Source: Frankia sp. AiPa1
GTDB lineage: Bacteria; Actinomycetota; Actinomycetes; Frankiales; Frankiaceae
NCBI RefSeq assembly: GCF_023243075.1
Contig: NZ_JALKFZ020000163.1
Span: forward strand, 1-59,861
Direction: 5' to 3'
DNA length: 59,861 bases
Under the pieces are notes generated by a model that was not told the DNA's origin, did no database searches, and saw only the letters and a program-made list of their open reading frames with translations. Numbering within the stretch: the stretch's first letter is position 1; each line of letters starts with the position of its first letter. The position numbers and the translations under genes are program-made. Of this stretch, positions 41,458-49,815 are shown one piece after another.

Positions 41458-42378
41458 ATGCGACCAAGCCGGCGAATGTTACTGATCACCGGAGCGGCCA
41501 CGACGGCCTGCGCTGCCCTGAGCGATGTCGCGATCGCCGGATGCGCCTCCACCTCGGCCCCGGTCGCCGGCACCACCGGCACCACCGGATCGCCGCCCGC
41601 CGGCAGCGGGACACAGGCCTCAGCGGACACTCGGGCGGGGCGTACGCAGCGGGCGGCGTCGGGGCCGGCGGTGGTGACCGCGACCTCGTTCGCCAGTGCG
41701 GCGCGGGGGCGGCAGGTGTCGATGGTGGTCGTGGCTCCGGCCGGTGGAGCGCGTGACCTGCCGGTCTGCCTGGTGCTGCACGGGCGCGGCGACGACGCCC
41801 GCGGTTCGGTCGGGCTGCTCGGACTCGACACGCTACTGCCGGCGGCGATCCGCGCGGGTGTCGCGCCGTTCGTGCTGGTGACGCTGGATGGGGGCACTGC
41901 CTACTGGCACCGGCGCGCCTCCGGCGACGACCCGGAGGCGATGATCCTCGACGAGGTCCGGCCCCGGCTGGCCGCCGCGGGGATGCGCGCCGAAAGGATT
42001 GCGGCGCTCGGCTGGTCCATGGGCGGCTACGGTGCGCTCCTGCTCGCCCGGCGCCACCCCGACCTGGTCGTCGCCGCGGCGGCGAGCAGCCCGGCCATGT
42101 GGCATACCTACGCCGCCAGCGCCCCCGGCGCCTTCGACTCGTCCGCCGACTTCGCCGCCCACCGCGTCCTCGGCGCCGGGCCCGCACCAGGCGTTGCCTA
42201 CCGCATCGACTGCGGCAGCTCCGACCCGTTCGCCGCCGTCTCCCGCGAGGCGGTCACGCAGCTACGTCCCACCGAGTACAGCCTCGGCGCCGGTGGCCAC
42301 ACCCCCGGCTACTGGCGCTCGGTCGCCCCCGCCCAGCTCACCTTCGTCGGCACCGCCCTCGCCCGGACCCCTGGGTAA
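41458..42378 (+). CDS. Tat-exported alpha/beta-hydrolase lipoprotein (esterase-like)
   Basis: A 306-residue protein with a twin-arginine signal (RPSRRMLLITG) ending in a lipobox, IAGC, so it is probably exported folded and anchored as a lipoprotein. The alpha/beta hydrolase domain has the oxyanion region LVLHGRGDDARGS, the nucleophile elbow GWSMGGYGALLLARRHPDLV, and Asp and His candidates in DCGSSDPF and GAGGHTPGYW. It resembles S-formylglutathione hydrolase/antigen-85-type esterases. The ATG at 41458 follows GGGAG. The substrate is unknown. Confidence 0.8.
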   Translation: MRPSRRMLLITGAATTACAALSDVAIAGCASTSAPVAGTTGTTGSPPAGSGTQASADTRAGRTQRAASGPAVVTATSFASAARGRQVSMVVVAPAGGARDLPVCLVLHGRGDDARGSVGLLGLDTLLPAAIRAGVAPFVLVTLDGGTAYWHRRASGDDPEAMILDEVRPRLAAAGMRAERIAALGWSMGGYGALLLARRHPDLVVAAAASSPAMWHTYAASAPGAFDSSADFAAHRVLGAGPAPGVAYRIDCGSSDPFAAVSREAVTQLRPTEYSLGAGGHTPGYWRSVAPAQLTFVGTALARTPG

Positions 42379-42470
42379 CTGCGAGGCGGGCCCAACGGCG
42401 ATGGGGCGGCGGTGCGGCTCGTCCGTTCTCCCTCCCGCCGGGGCGAGACGCGCGTGCCCCTGGCCCCTGG

Positions 42471-42516
42471 CGCCTGCGCCTGCGCCTGCGCCTGCGCCTG
42501 CGCCTGCGCCTGCGCC
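42471..42516. repeat. Hexanucleotide CGCCTG tandem repeat
   Basis: Between seven and eight copies of CGCCTG lie between the convergent esterase and membrane-protein genes, 4 bp from the stop of the latter. It is non-coding slippage DNA. Confidence 0.9.
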
Positions 42517-42520
42517 ACGC

Positions 42521-43822
42521 CTAGCCAGGCGTACGCAGGGAGCGTAGGAGCAGGCGCCCAAAGCGGGTGCGGAGCAGGGCGCCGGAACCGGCAAGGGCAG
42601 CCGCCATGGCGATGGCGAGGTCGGCGGGCGAGCCGTCGCCGAGGACCTGCAGCACCGCGAACGCGGCACCGAATGGCAGACCGACGACGGTGAGCACGCC
42701 GAGGGCGGCACTGACGTACTGACCTTCCTGGGCCTGGGCGATCCGGTTGAGGTCGACGATCTCGCCGAGCACCGCCTCGAACCGTTCGGGCAGACGGTGC
42801 TGTTCCTGGTATGCGGTGAGGATGTCATTGGCCGGGCCGTGGGAGCTTGCGTCCCGCAGCCAGTAGATGCTGCGGAAGCGGGCGGTGCGCTCCTCAAGCG
42901 CGGCGAGGTGGCGGGGCAGGTCATCGGCGTCGAATGCCCGGGCCGCATCATCGATCATCTGGGTGATGCTGCCGTGCTGCACCATTCCGATGACGAGAGC
43001 GTCCACATAGGTGGTGTGCGTGTAGAGCTGCGCGAAGCCGAAGAACGGGTCGGCGGGTCCAACGTCCGGACGCAGGCCGAGGAAGGCGGCGCCGTCCCGC
43101 GTGATCAGGCCGCGCCAGTCGGCGGAGAGAACGACCCGCCCGGCCAGAAGCCGGTCGGCATGTTCGGGGTCAGGTGGGTAATCGACGCCGGCTGTCCGGG
43201 AGGCCAGGTGCCACAGCCACGTGTCGGCCGCGCTCCAGGATCCTGTTCGGGTGGCGCCGACGGGCAGCGGAACCTGACCGTCCGGGAATTCGCCGTTCAG
43301 GTACTCGTCGCCCGGCAGCGTGGTGAACGCGACGGTGAATGCTCGTGCCGCCGGGGTCAGGCAGGCCCAGGCGGGTAACAGACCAGCGAAATCGGGTGGG
43401 TTGATCTGGCTCGCTCGGCGGCCGGCGACCGCCCGCAGGAGATCGAGACTACCGATCCCACTGATTGACACCCGCACGTGGAAGATCGCAAATGCCTGGT
43501 CCAGCCGTTCCGGAAAGGGCAGGACGATCTCGACACCGAAGATCCCGTAGTCCGCTCCCGCCGGGAGCAGGTCGCTACGGGGAATGATGCCGCCCCCATC
43601 CCCGGTCGGGGCGCCTTCGCCCGCAGAAATGTGACAGTGCCAGCGCCTCGGCCCCTCGGCAGTTCCGTAGAGGATGCGGGCACAGGCCGCACTGAAATAG
43701 CTGCCGCGGGCTGCGGCGGTGGCCTGCACCTCCTGCCAGCGCAGCGGCAGAGGGCCGACCGGCCAGTCAGGTGGGCCGGTGATCCGGGCAGGGAACAACG
43801 CCGCGAACGACTGTCGGGACAT
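42521..43822 (-). CDS. Uncharacterised protein with two C-terminal TM helices (conflict operon)
   Basis: A 433-residue protein with a large soluble part and two hydrophobic segments at the C-terminus (VSAALGVLTVVGLPFGAAF and ADLAIAMAAALAGSGALL), preceded by a helical, charged stretch. This layout, a cytoplasmic helical funnel plus two C-terminal TM helices, recalls CorA-like channels, but the CorA GMN motif is absent. I cannot name the family. It starts 5 bp after the CSD-like gene and so belongs to the HEPN-NACHT operon, where a membrane-attacking effector would be plausible. That role is inference. Confidence 0.6.
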   Translation of the reverse strand: MSRQSFAALFPARITGPPDWPVGPLPLRWQEVQATAAARGSYFSAACARILYGTAEGPRRWHCHISAGEGAPTGDGGGIIPRSDLLPAGADYGIFGVEIVLPFPERLDQAFAIFHVRVSISGIGSLDLLRAVAGRRASQINPPDFAGLLPAWACLTPAARAFTVAFTTLPGDEYLNGEFPDGQVPLPVGATRTGSWSAADTWLWHLASRTAGVDYPPDPEHADRLLAGRVVLSADWRGLITRDGAAFLGLRPDVGPADPFFGFAQLYTHTTYVDALVIGMVQHGSITQMIDDAARAFDADDLPRHLAALEERTARFRSIYWLRDASSHGPANDILTAYQEQHRLPERFEAVLGEIVDLNRIAQAQEGQYVSAALGVLTVVGLPFGAAFAVLQVLGDGSPADLAIAMAAALAGSGALLRTRFGRLLLRSLRTPG

Positions 43823-43827
43823 GCGGC

Positions 43828-44124
43828 CTACCGGTAGAACTCGTCGACCTCAGGCAGGTCGAGCCGGATGACGAAACGGGCGCGGCTGGTGTGTTCATCA
43901 ACCTCGAACCGTACTCGTTCACCGATGATGATTGTACGGAACCCTTCGGTGACGATGTCGCTGTAATCAAAGCCATGAAGCTCGCCGCTGACATCGTCGC
44001 GCACGACATAGGTCGCCGTCACCTGGTGTGGCCCGGCGCCGAACTGCTCGCGTTCGACCATCCGGCCGAACCGTTGACCGGCCGCTACGTCTTCGGCCGG
44101 CAGGCTCGCCGTCGTATCGGTCAT
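43828..44124 (-). CDS. Small cold-shock-domain-like (OB-fold) protein
   Basis: A 98-residue protein. The segment GFDYSDIVTEGFRTIIIGER and the following VRFEV and ARFVIRLD resemble the second half of a cold-shock domain (SDI..EGF.T...G..V.FEV), suggesting an OB fold able to bind RNA or single-stranded DNA. The classic aromatic RNP motifs are not clear, so this is tentative. The ATG overlaps the NACHT stop (ATGA), so the two are coupled. Confidence 0.55.
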   Translation of the reverse strand: MTDTTASLPAEDVAAGQRFGRMVEREQFGAGPHQVTATYVVRDDVSGELHGFDYSDIVTEGFRTIIIGERVRFEVDEHTSRARFVIRLDLPEVDEFYR

Positions 44125-47039
44125 GGCATCTCCCGGACACAGCGGAAACCGACCGCGTTGCTGCTCCCACGTCGGACGTAGAGCGCTTTGGAGCTCACCT
44201 GAACCGCTCGATAGGGATTATCGTAGGAACCACCGCAGATGACGGCGGAGCCCAACTGATCGAACACGCTCGACGTCCACTCCCAGACGTTTCCGGCCAT
44301 TCCTCGTACGCCGAACGGCGAAACATTTGCGGGATGATCGGTAACCGAGGTCGGCGCGCAGTCCCGCAGCCGCCCGGAGTCGATTTCCTGTTTCCAGACC
44401 TCGTAGGTCACCAACGGATGACCACTCCAGGCGTCGGCGCAGTTGACCGCGGCCAGGTCGAGCTCATCTCCCCACGGGAACAGCCGTCCGTCGGTGCCAC
44501 GAGCAGCCGCCTCCCACTCGATGCTGGTCGGCAGTCGTTTGCCCTCGAACCGAGCAAAGGCGTAGGCGCTCCACCAGCTCACGCAGACGACGGGGTGGTC
44601 TGCATACTGCGGATCGGTGAGATATGCGGGATTACGCAATCGCTCCTGCCACGGTTCGTGGCTGTGGCCGGGCGGGGTATCCGGATGGTCCCACCGCCCG
44701 GAGCCCCGCTCGGCAACAGCTGTCAGAAACGCCCGATAACGCCGGACGGTGACGGGAAACTCGTCGAACCGCACCGGACTCTCGATCCGACGCAGCAACA
44801 GCCGGTGGCTCGGCCCAAGCAGATAGGCGCCGGCCGGAAGCACCGGCTCCACCGGCCCAGCCGGCATCGGACGGCCGGGCGTTGGCGGGTCGTCTGCCAC
44901 CAGCGGATCAGCGGAGGCCGACGAGTCGGACATGAGCGGCACGGCAGCCCTCTGCCCGGGGCTCTGATATTCGGGGACCGGGGGCGGCTCGGTGCCGAGA
45001 TGAGTGAGAAAAGCCCGGACCTGTTCGGTGAGGATCGGCTCGTCCAGCCCGGCAGCGGCCTCCCGACCAGCGGCGGTACGCAGAAATCGGGCGGCGAGGT
45101 ACTCCTGGAAGACGGTATGCACCAGCGCGACGTCGCCGTTGCCGGCCGGCCGGAACAGCGGCGCGAGGCGAAAGTTCTCCCAGGTGACGCGTCCGTCGGT
45201 GAAACAGTCGATGCCGAGGTGGGAGCAGAGGTCAGCGAGGGTGAACACCGTGTGGTCGGCCAGGTAGGCGGGCCCGAGGTACGACTCCAGGGTGGGCCCG
45301 AGCTCGGCGAGGCCCTCGACGGCCAGGATCTGGCCGAACCGCTCGGCGACCAAGCCGGCAAGGCTGCCCGCGTCCTCGCCGATCTCCCCAGCGCCGTTGG
45401 GGAGACGGCGGCCGGTGGGAGCACTGCCGCCGGATCCGCCCCGGGCAAGGCGCCCGGTCTGCTGGGCCAGGCGCAGCTGCAGCGGTGAGACCTGGAAGGA
45501 CCGCTCGCCCACCCGAAACGTCAGATCCGCCAGCCGGATCACGCTGAACCGCGGCAGATCCAGCGGATCAACGCCGCCAGCGTGCAACTGCTGCACGATA
45601 CGTTCGGAAATCAGGGATGAGCTGTTGAGTAGGCGGCGGACCTCGGGCGAGTCCGCGAGAAACGAGTAGCGAGACGCGAGCACCACCGTCGACTCGGCTG
45701 ACATCGCCTGCGCGACGTCCGCGAACAGATCGAGGAAAGCGGCGAGGCTCGTGCCCCGTACTGCCTCGTCGATCGCATCGAGCACGCACAGTACCGAGCC
45801 CGACCGGATCAGATACAGGAACACGTCAAAGACTCGGTTGCGGGGAACGTCCAGGTAGGGCCGCAGTACTCGGGTAACGAACTCGCCGAAGTCCTCGTCC
45901 GGCTCCTTGAGACTCATGTCGAGGTAGAAGCGGTAGCGGTGGGCCGCCGGTGGTCCACCATCGACGACCAGCCTTTTGAGTAACGTCGTCTTCCCGCTGC
46001 CCGGTCCGCCGATGACCAGGGCGTTCGCCGATGCCTCGACGAGGCGGCGCAGGATCTGGACCGCGTCCGATGCCTCCGTCACCGTCATCTCGCCGGTGCT
46101 CTGGTCGGTGGCGAGTACTTCACCGGCGATCTGGAGCGGTGCGGGCGCTGTCTGCGGCACGTCCTCCTGCTCGGGCGATGCCCGAGGCATCGGCGTTGGC
46201 CCCGGCTCTGGCGTGGCTGCGGGATAGCGTACGGTGAGGGCCGCCAGGTGCGACGGGACGTCGATGATCCGCTCGATGAAACGGTCGTAGGTGATGATTC
46301 TGATCTCGCCGTCGGCGAACGGGGCGACGGACATCGCCGGCTCGTCGTCGACCAGCAGGAACCGGGTGTGCTTGGGGAGCTGAGTGTCGAGCAGCTCGCC
46401 CCCGGTGGACGCCAGCAGTTGGTTCAGTTCGTCGAGGCTGCGGCTCAGCATGAGCTCGACATATTCGGCCTGCAAGCCCACCTGTCGGCAGAACAGCTGG
46501 TAGACGGTACTTGAGGACAGGTTGAACCGTTTGATCGCCCGGTAGCCGAGTGTGGCATACAGGCCGGCAAGAAATTCGGCCTTCCGCGCGACGAGCGGGT
46601 CGAGGTCTGGGGCGTCACCAGTAATGGCCGCGACCCCGGTGCCGGTGAACCAGTCGAGAACGTCCAGCAGGCGGCGGACAGCGAGCAGCCCGTCCTCCTC
46701 GGCGATGTCATAGCCGTCGTGCGAGGAGCGGTTGCGCAGCCGCTGAATGTCGGTGAACGCGTTGATGACACCGGTGCTACGTATATATGGTCGGCAGCCC
46801 TTGATCAGGTCGTTGAGGGCCTTGCCGTTCGGGTCGCCGGGAATCTGGTGATGCGTCCAGAGCTGCTTGAGGAGTCGTTCGGCGATCTTACCGACAAGGG
46901 AGACGGTGTTCTCCGGGTAGCCGTCGCCGAGCGACCTGATCGGCCGGGTGAAGTCCAGGCCGAGGTGCCGGGCGATCCGGTCATGTCCGTTGAGCTCGGC
47001 CTGCAGCCGACGCAAACGTTCGTCGACGGACTCGGTCAC
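44121..47039 (-). CDS. HEPN-NACHT-FGE-sulfatase multidomain NTPase
   Basis: A 972-residue protein. N-terminus (about 1-160): helical, with R102-NRSS-H107, an Rx4H motif as in HEPN ribonucleases, in LRNRSSHDGYDIAEEDG. A second domain of unknown type follows (about 165-290). NACHT-type NTPase: Walker A GGPGSGKTT with K350, Walker B VLDAIDEA (D421) and sensor-like VVLASRYSFL, then a helical region. C-terminus (about 735-972): formylglycine-generating-enzyme-like fold with VSWWSAYAFARFEGKRLPTS, WEAAARG, FPWGDE and GMAGNVWEWT. STAND NTPases with such end modules act as ligand-triggered switches in bacterial conflict systems; here HEPN would be the effector and FGE-like the sensor (inference). The GTG at 47039 follows GGGGAGG. 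Confidence 0.8.
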   Translation of the reverse strand: MTESVDERLRRLQAELNGHDRIARHLGLDFTRPIRSLGDGYPENTVSLVGKIAERLLKQLWTHHQIPGDPNGKALNDLIKGCRPYIRSTGVINAFTDIQRLRNRSSHDGYDIAEEDGLLAVRRLLDVLDWFTGTGVAAITGDAPDLDPLVARKAEFLAGLYATLGYRAIKRFNLSSSTVYQLFCRQVGLQAEYVELMLSRSLDELNQLLASTGGELLDTQLPKHTRFLLVDDEPAMSVAPFADGEIRIITYDRFIERIIDVPSHLAALTVRYPAATPEPGPTPMPRASPEQEDVPQTAPAPLQIAGEVLATDQSTGEMTVTEASDAVQILRRLVEASANALVIGGPGSGKTTLLKRLVVDGGPPAAHRYRFYLDMSLKEPDEDFGEFVTRVLRPYLDVPRNRVFDVFLYLIRSGSVLCVLDAIDEAVRGTSLAAFLDLFADVAQAMSAESTVVLASRYSFLADSPEVRRLLNSSSLISERIVQQLHAGGVDPLDLPRFSVIRLADLTFRVGERSFQVSPLQLRLAQQTGRLARGGSGGSAPTGRRLPNGAGEIGEDAGSLAGLVAERFGQILAVEGLAELGPTLESYLGPAYLADHTVFTLADLCSHLGIDCFTDGRVTWENFRLAPLFRPAGNGDVALVHTVFQEYLAARFLRTAAGREAAAGLDEPILTEQVRAFLTHLGTEPPPVPEYQSPGQRAAVPLMSDSSASADPLVADDPPTPGRPMPAGPVEPVLPAGAYLLGPSHRLLLRRIESPVRFDEFPVTVRRYRAFLTAVAERGSGRWDHPDTPPGHSHEPWQERLRNPAYLTDPQYADHPVVCVSWWSAYAFARFEGKRLPTSIEWEAAARGTDGRLFPWGDELDLAAVNCADAWSGHPLVTYEVWKQEIDSGRLRDCAPTSVTDHPANVSPFGVRGMAGNVWEWTSSVFDQLGSAVICGGSYDNPYRAVQVSSKALYVRRGSSNAVGFRCVREMP

Positions 47040-47073
47040 GGTGCGGGCCTCCCCTGCGCGATGGTGGGACCGG

Positions 47074-47998
47074 TCACGGCTCGGGCCTTCGGCGGACACC
47101 GAGCACGAAGGCAAATCGGTCGGGAAAGCGGAACTCCGCCTGCGGATGAGCGGCCGCGATTTCCGCGAGGCCAGCGGCGATCTCGGCGTCGTCGAACATA
47201 GACAGCAACGACATGTACCGATTCCGGACCATGTCCAGATACCGGCTCCGCGGGATCCTCAGCTCGTACTCATGATAGGCGAGCTCCGCCGAGAGCCCGG
47301 CCGCCCGCATGGCGTCGGCAACATCAACGGGATCGGGCTGGAGCTGTTCGAACCGCTTCAGCGCGGCGGCGAACAGTGGATAGCAAATTCGGGTGGGGAG
47401 CATGACGACGAGCAGACGCCCGTTCGCATCAAGAAGCCCCGCGAGCCCGGCGATGGTGCGACGGCGATCGGCGACGGAGACGTGATGAAGGGCCTCCTTT
47501 ATAAGGATTGCATCCAGCAGCCCAGATCCCGCACCCCCCCCCCGTCACGAATTTGACGTCTGTTGCTTTTTCGGGCATTTCGGAGCCAGCCAGTTCCTCG
47601 GCTGACGCACGCAAAGGGAGCAGTCCCGGGTCGGCGGGAAGCTGCGCGAGCATGGCCGCCGACGGGTCGACGCACAGAATTGGCGTTTCCGGTCTGACGA
47701 TCTCACGCACTCGCCTGGTGTACAGTCCGGTGCCGCAGCCGATGTCCGCGATCCGGTCGGCCGCGGTCAGTGCGAGCGCACCGCTGATCTCCCTGGCCAT
47801 CCAGTCGACGAAACCACTGCCGTAATCCCAGTTCTGGTCATACCCGCCGGCCAACCGCTCGTAATGTGCCCGCGTTTCGTCCCGCGTCCACCCCGCCGTG
47901 CCGCGGTCGTGGCCGGCGAGCTGCCCCGCCTCGCCTTGGGCGGCAGGGGCGCTGTGGTCACAGGACGCGTCGTGCGCTCCGCCTGCCTGCTCGCCCAT
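47074..47998 (-). pseudogene. Class I SAM-dependent methyltransferase, frameshifted in a G10 run
   Basis: The first frame (from the ATG at 47998, GGAGGTGG upstream) gives ARAHYERLAGGYD-like sequence and the SAM-binding motif RIADIGCGTGLYTRRV with the acidic residue in ILCVDPSAAMLAQLP. After KFVT it enters ten Gs (47534-47543) and continues out of frame. In the next frame the sequence resumes as LLDAILIKEALHHVSVADRR and continues to the normal end ...FRFPDRFAFVLGVRR. With nine Gs the two parts join into one protein of about 307 residues. This may be a decayed gene, a phase-variable switch or a sequencing error. It ends 34 bp before the HEPN-NACHT start on the same strand. Confidence 0.75.
47534..47543. 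repeat. Ten-base G homopolymer inside the methyltransferase gene
   Basis: Ten consecutive C on the plus strand (G on the coding strand). Changing the count to nine restores the reading frame. Homopolymers of this length slip readily. Confidence 0.85.
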
Positions 47999-48195
47999 GC
48001 TCCACCACCTCCGCACCACCTCCGCCCGCCTACCCAGACGGATAGTAGCCGATCGACTCCCACATGAGACTACAACGGTCACCGTCGCTGATTCCGGTGC
48101 GCCGCCCGAGGTAGTAGTGCGGGTGCGGGTGCGGGCCGACCGGACTTCGAGGCGGGACGGAGGCCAGACCGGACCCCGCAGGCACCGGACCGACG

Positions 48196-48483
48196 TCAGC
48201 TGACGATCTCGCTGGTCTGCATCTTCGGGGTGATGGTGCTGTAGTTCGGCAGGTCGTCGAGGAGCGGTTTGAGGTTCGTGCTCGCCAGGACGGCCCGCAT
48301 CGCCTCGACCGACTCGAACGTCACGGACGCGGTGGCCTCCTCGGGGCCATCGATGCCGCGGGTGATCTCGATGTCGGAGCGGTTGAGCGCGGCGGCGAAC
48401 GCCGGGATGTGCTTGTCGCGGTAGTAGTCGTGGTCGAACGTCGCGCCTTCGGTCTTCGGGTAGGTGATGGTCCACCGGATCAC
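48196..48483 (-). CDS. EthD family protein
   Basis: A 95-residue ferredoxin-like barrel protein of the EthD group: IRWTITYPKTEGATFDHDYY, then HIPAFAAAL and SVTFESVEAMRAVLAS are the family's strands and helix. EthD proteins accompany catabolic oxygenases; their exact reaction is often unknown. The GTG at 48483 follows AGGAGG. It lies about 200 bp upstream of the methyltransferase, in its own unit. Confidence 0.8.
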   Translation of the reverse strand: MIRWTITYPKTEGATFDHDYYRDKHIPAFAAALNRSDIEITRGIDGPEEATASVTFESVEAMRAVLASTNLKPLLDDLPNYSTITPKMQTSEIVS

Positions 48484-48789
48484 TGCGACCTCCTGCAGCT
48501 CGAGGCGCGCGGCATGTGTCGCACGTCTCGTCCAGTCTGTCCATCCTGGCCTGACTGCTCAACAAATACCTGATCAGCAACGCCCGGAGAGCTCGGCACT
48601 GTGCCGGTGTAGGTCAGCGGACCCGCGGCCGGGCAGCCGCGGCCGACCCTTCGGCCAGCCATCAGTCGCCATGTGGCATGGGTCATAGATCGGCCGGGAT
48701 GGAATGCCGGCCGGCCTCGGAGGCACTGACCAGGAGGAGCTGACCATGTACAACCCGGACCACGATCCACGCATCCAGGGAGCAGGACC

Positions 48790-49635
48790 ATGGAACTCGG
48801 CGTGCACGGAGTGAACATCTCGGTCGCGGCCACGGGGGCGGACACCGCGCGCCTCGCCCGGCGGGCCGAACAGCTCGGCTACGGATCCTGGTGGACGGGC
48901 GACCACGTGGTGATGCCGGCGTCGGCACCGCAGGACGGGCCGAACGGGCCGGCCGATCCCATCGTCGACTCGCTCGTTCATCTGTCGTACGTGGCGGCGG
49001 TGACCGAACGGCTCAGGCTGGGAACCGGCATCCTGATCCTGCCGCAGCGCAATCCGCTGGTGCTGGCCAAGCAGGCGGCGAGTCTCGACGCGCTCAGCGG
49101 CGGGCGGCTACTGCTCGGCGTCGGCCCCGGCTGGCAGGCGGCCGAGATGCGCGCGGTCGGCGTGGACCCGACCCAACGGGGAGCGCGCACCGACGAGTAC
49201 CTGGACGCGATGACCTCACTGTGGACGGACGAAGCACCCGAGTTCCACGGTAGGTACGTCGACTTCGCCGATGTGATCGCCGCACCGCGTCCGGTGACAC
49301 CCGGCGGGCCACCGATCATCATCGGCGGGCAGAGCCCGGCGGCGCTTCGCCGGGCGGTCGGACGTGGCCACGGCTGGTTCTTCGCGGGCACGGTCGACGG
49401 CCTGGTGGAGGGCCTGCGCGGGCTGGAGAAGGCGGCGGGCGAGGTCGACCGCCCGGCACGCCTCGGCCGACTGGAGATCACCTTCATGAACGCCAATCCG
49501 GCCGACATCAGCGCCGACACGGCCCGGCAGGTGGCCGACCTCGGCGTGGACCGGTTCCTCGTCTTCGCCACCCCAAGCCGCACGGCCGACGCGGCCGAGA
49601 GGTTCCTCGAGCGCCACGCCGACCTCCCCCGCTGA
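48790..49635 (+). CDS. LLM-class F420-dependent oxidoreductase
   Basis: A 281-residue TIM-barrel flavin/F420 enzyme of the luciferase-like group. Visible: ARRAEQLGYGSWWTGDHVVMP, LRLGTGILILPQRNPLVLAKQAASLDALSGGRLLLGVGPGW, and GGPPIIIGGQSPAALRRAV. The GDHVVMP segment and length fit the F420-dependent actinobacterial subfamily. It reduces or oxidises an unknown organic substrate using F420. The ATG at 48790 follows GGAGCAGGA. Confidence 0.85.
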   Translation: MELGVHGVNISVAATGADTARLARRAEQLGYGSWWTGDHVVMPASAPQDGPNGPADPIVDSLVHLSYVAAVTERLRLGTGILILPQRNPLVLAKQAASLDALSGGRLLLGVGPGWQAAEMRAVGVDPTQRGARTDEYLDAMTSLWTDEAPEFHGRYVDFADVIAAPRPVTPGGPPIIIGGQSPAALRRAVGRGHGWFFAGTVDGLVEGLRGLEKAAGEVDRPARLGRLEITFMNANPADISADTARQVADLGVDRFLVFATPSRTADAAERFLERHADLPR

Positions 49636-49815
49636 CCGTCCCGCCCCACATAGACGCGAGCGCAGGCGATACCAGGGATCATGACGTTCTCATGTGGCTC
49701 TCGTCACTGTAGGCGCTGATATGCCCCCACCGATGTGATAGCCACGCAACGGTACGCAATATGCGCGTCACGCATTCGGCGGATGCGGTCAAGTCGACGA
49801 AGGGGCCGTGACAGG

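Noticed and set aside
42309..42518. Short minus-strand frame rich in Ala-Gln repeats
   Set aside because: It is a translation of the CGCCTG hexanucleotide array and the esterase antisense strand, not a gene.
48790..49635. F420-type oxidoreductase as a second ssuD or sfnG replacing the broken gene
   Set aside because: It is shorter (281 residues), has the F420 subfamily pattern and lacks the SfnG/SsuD signature segments.
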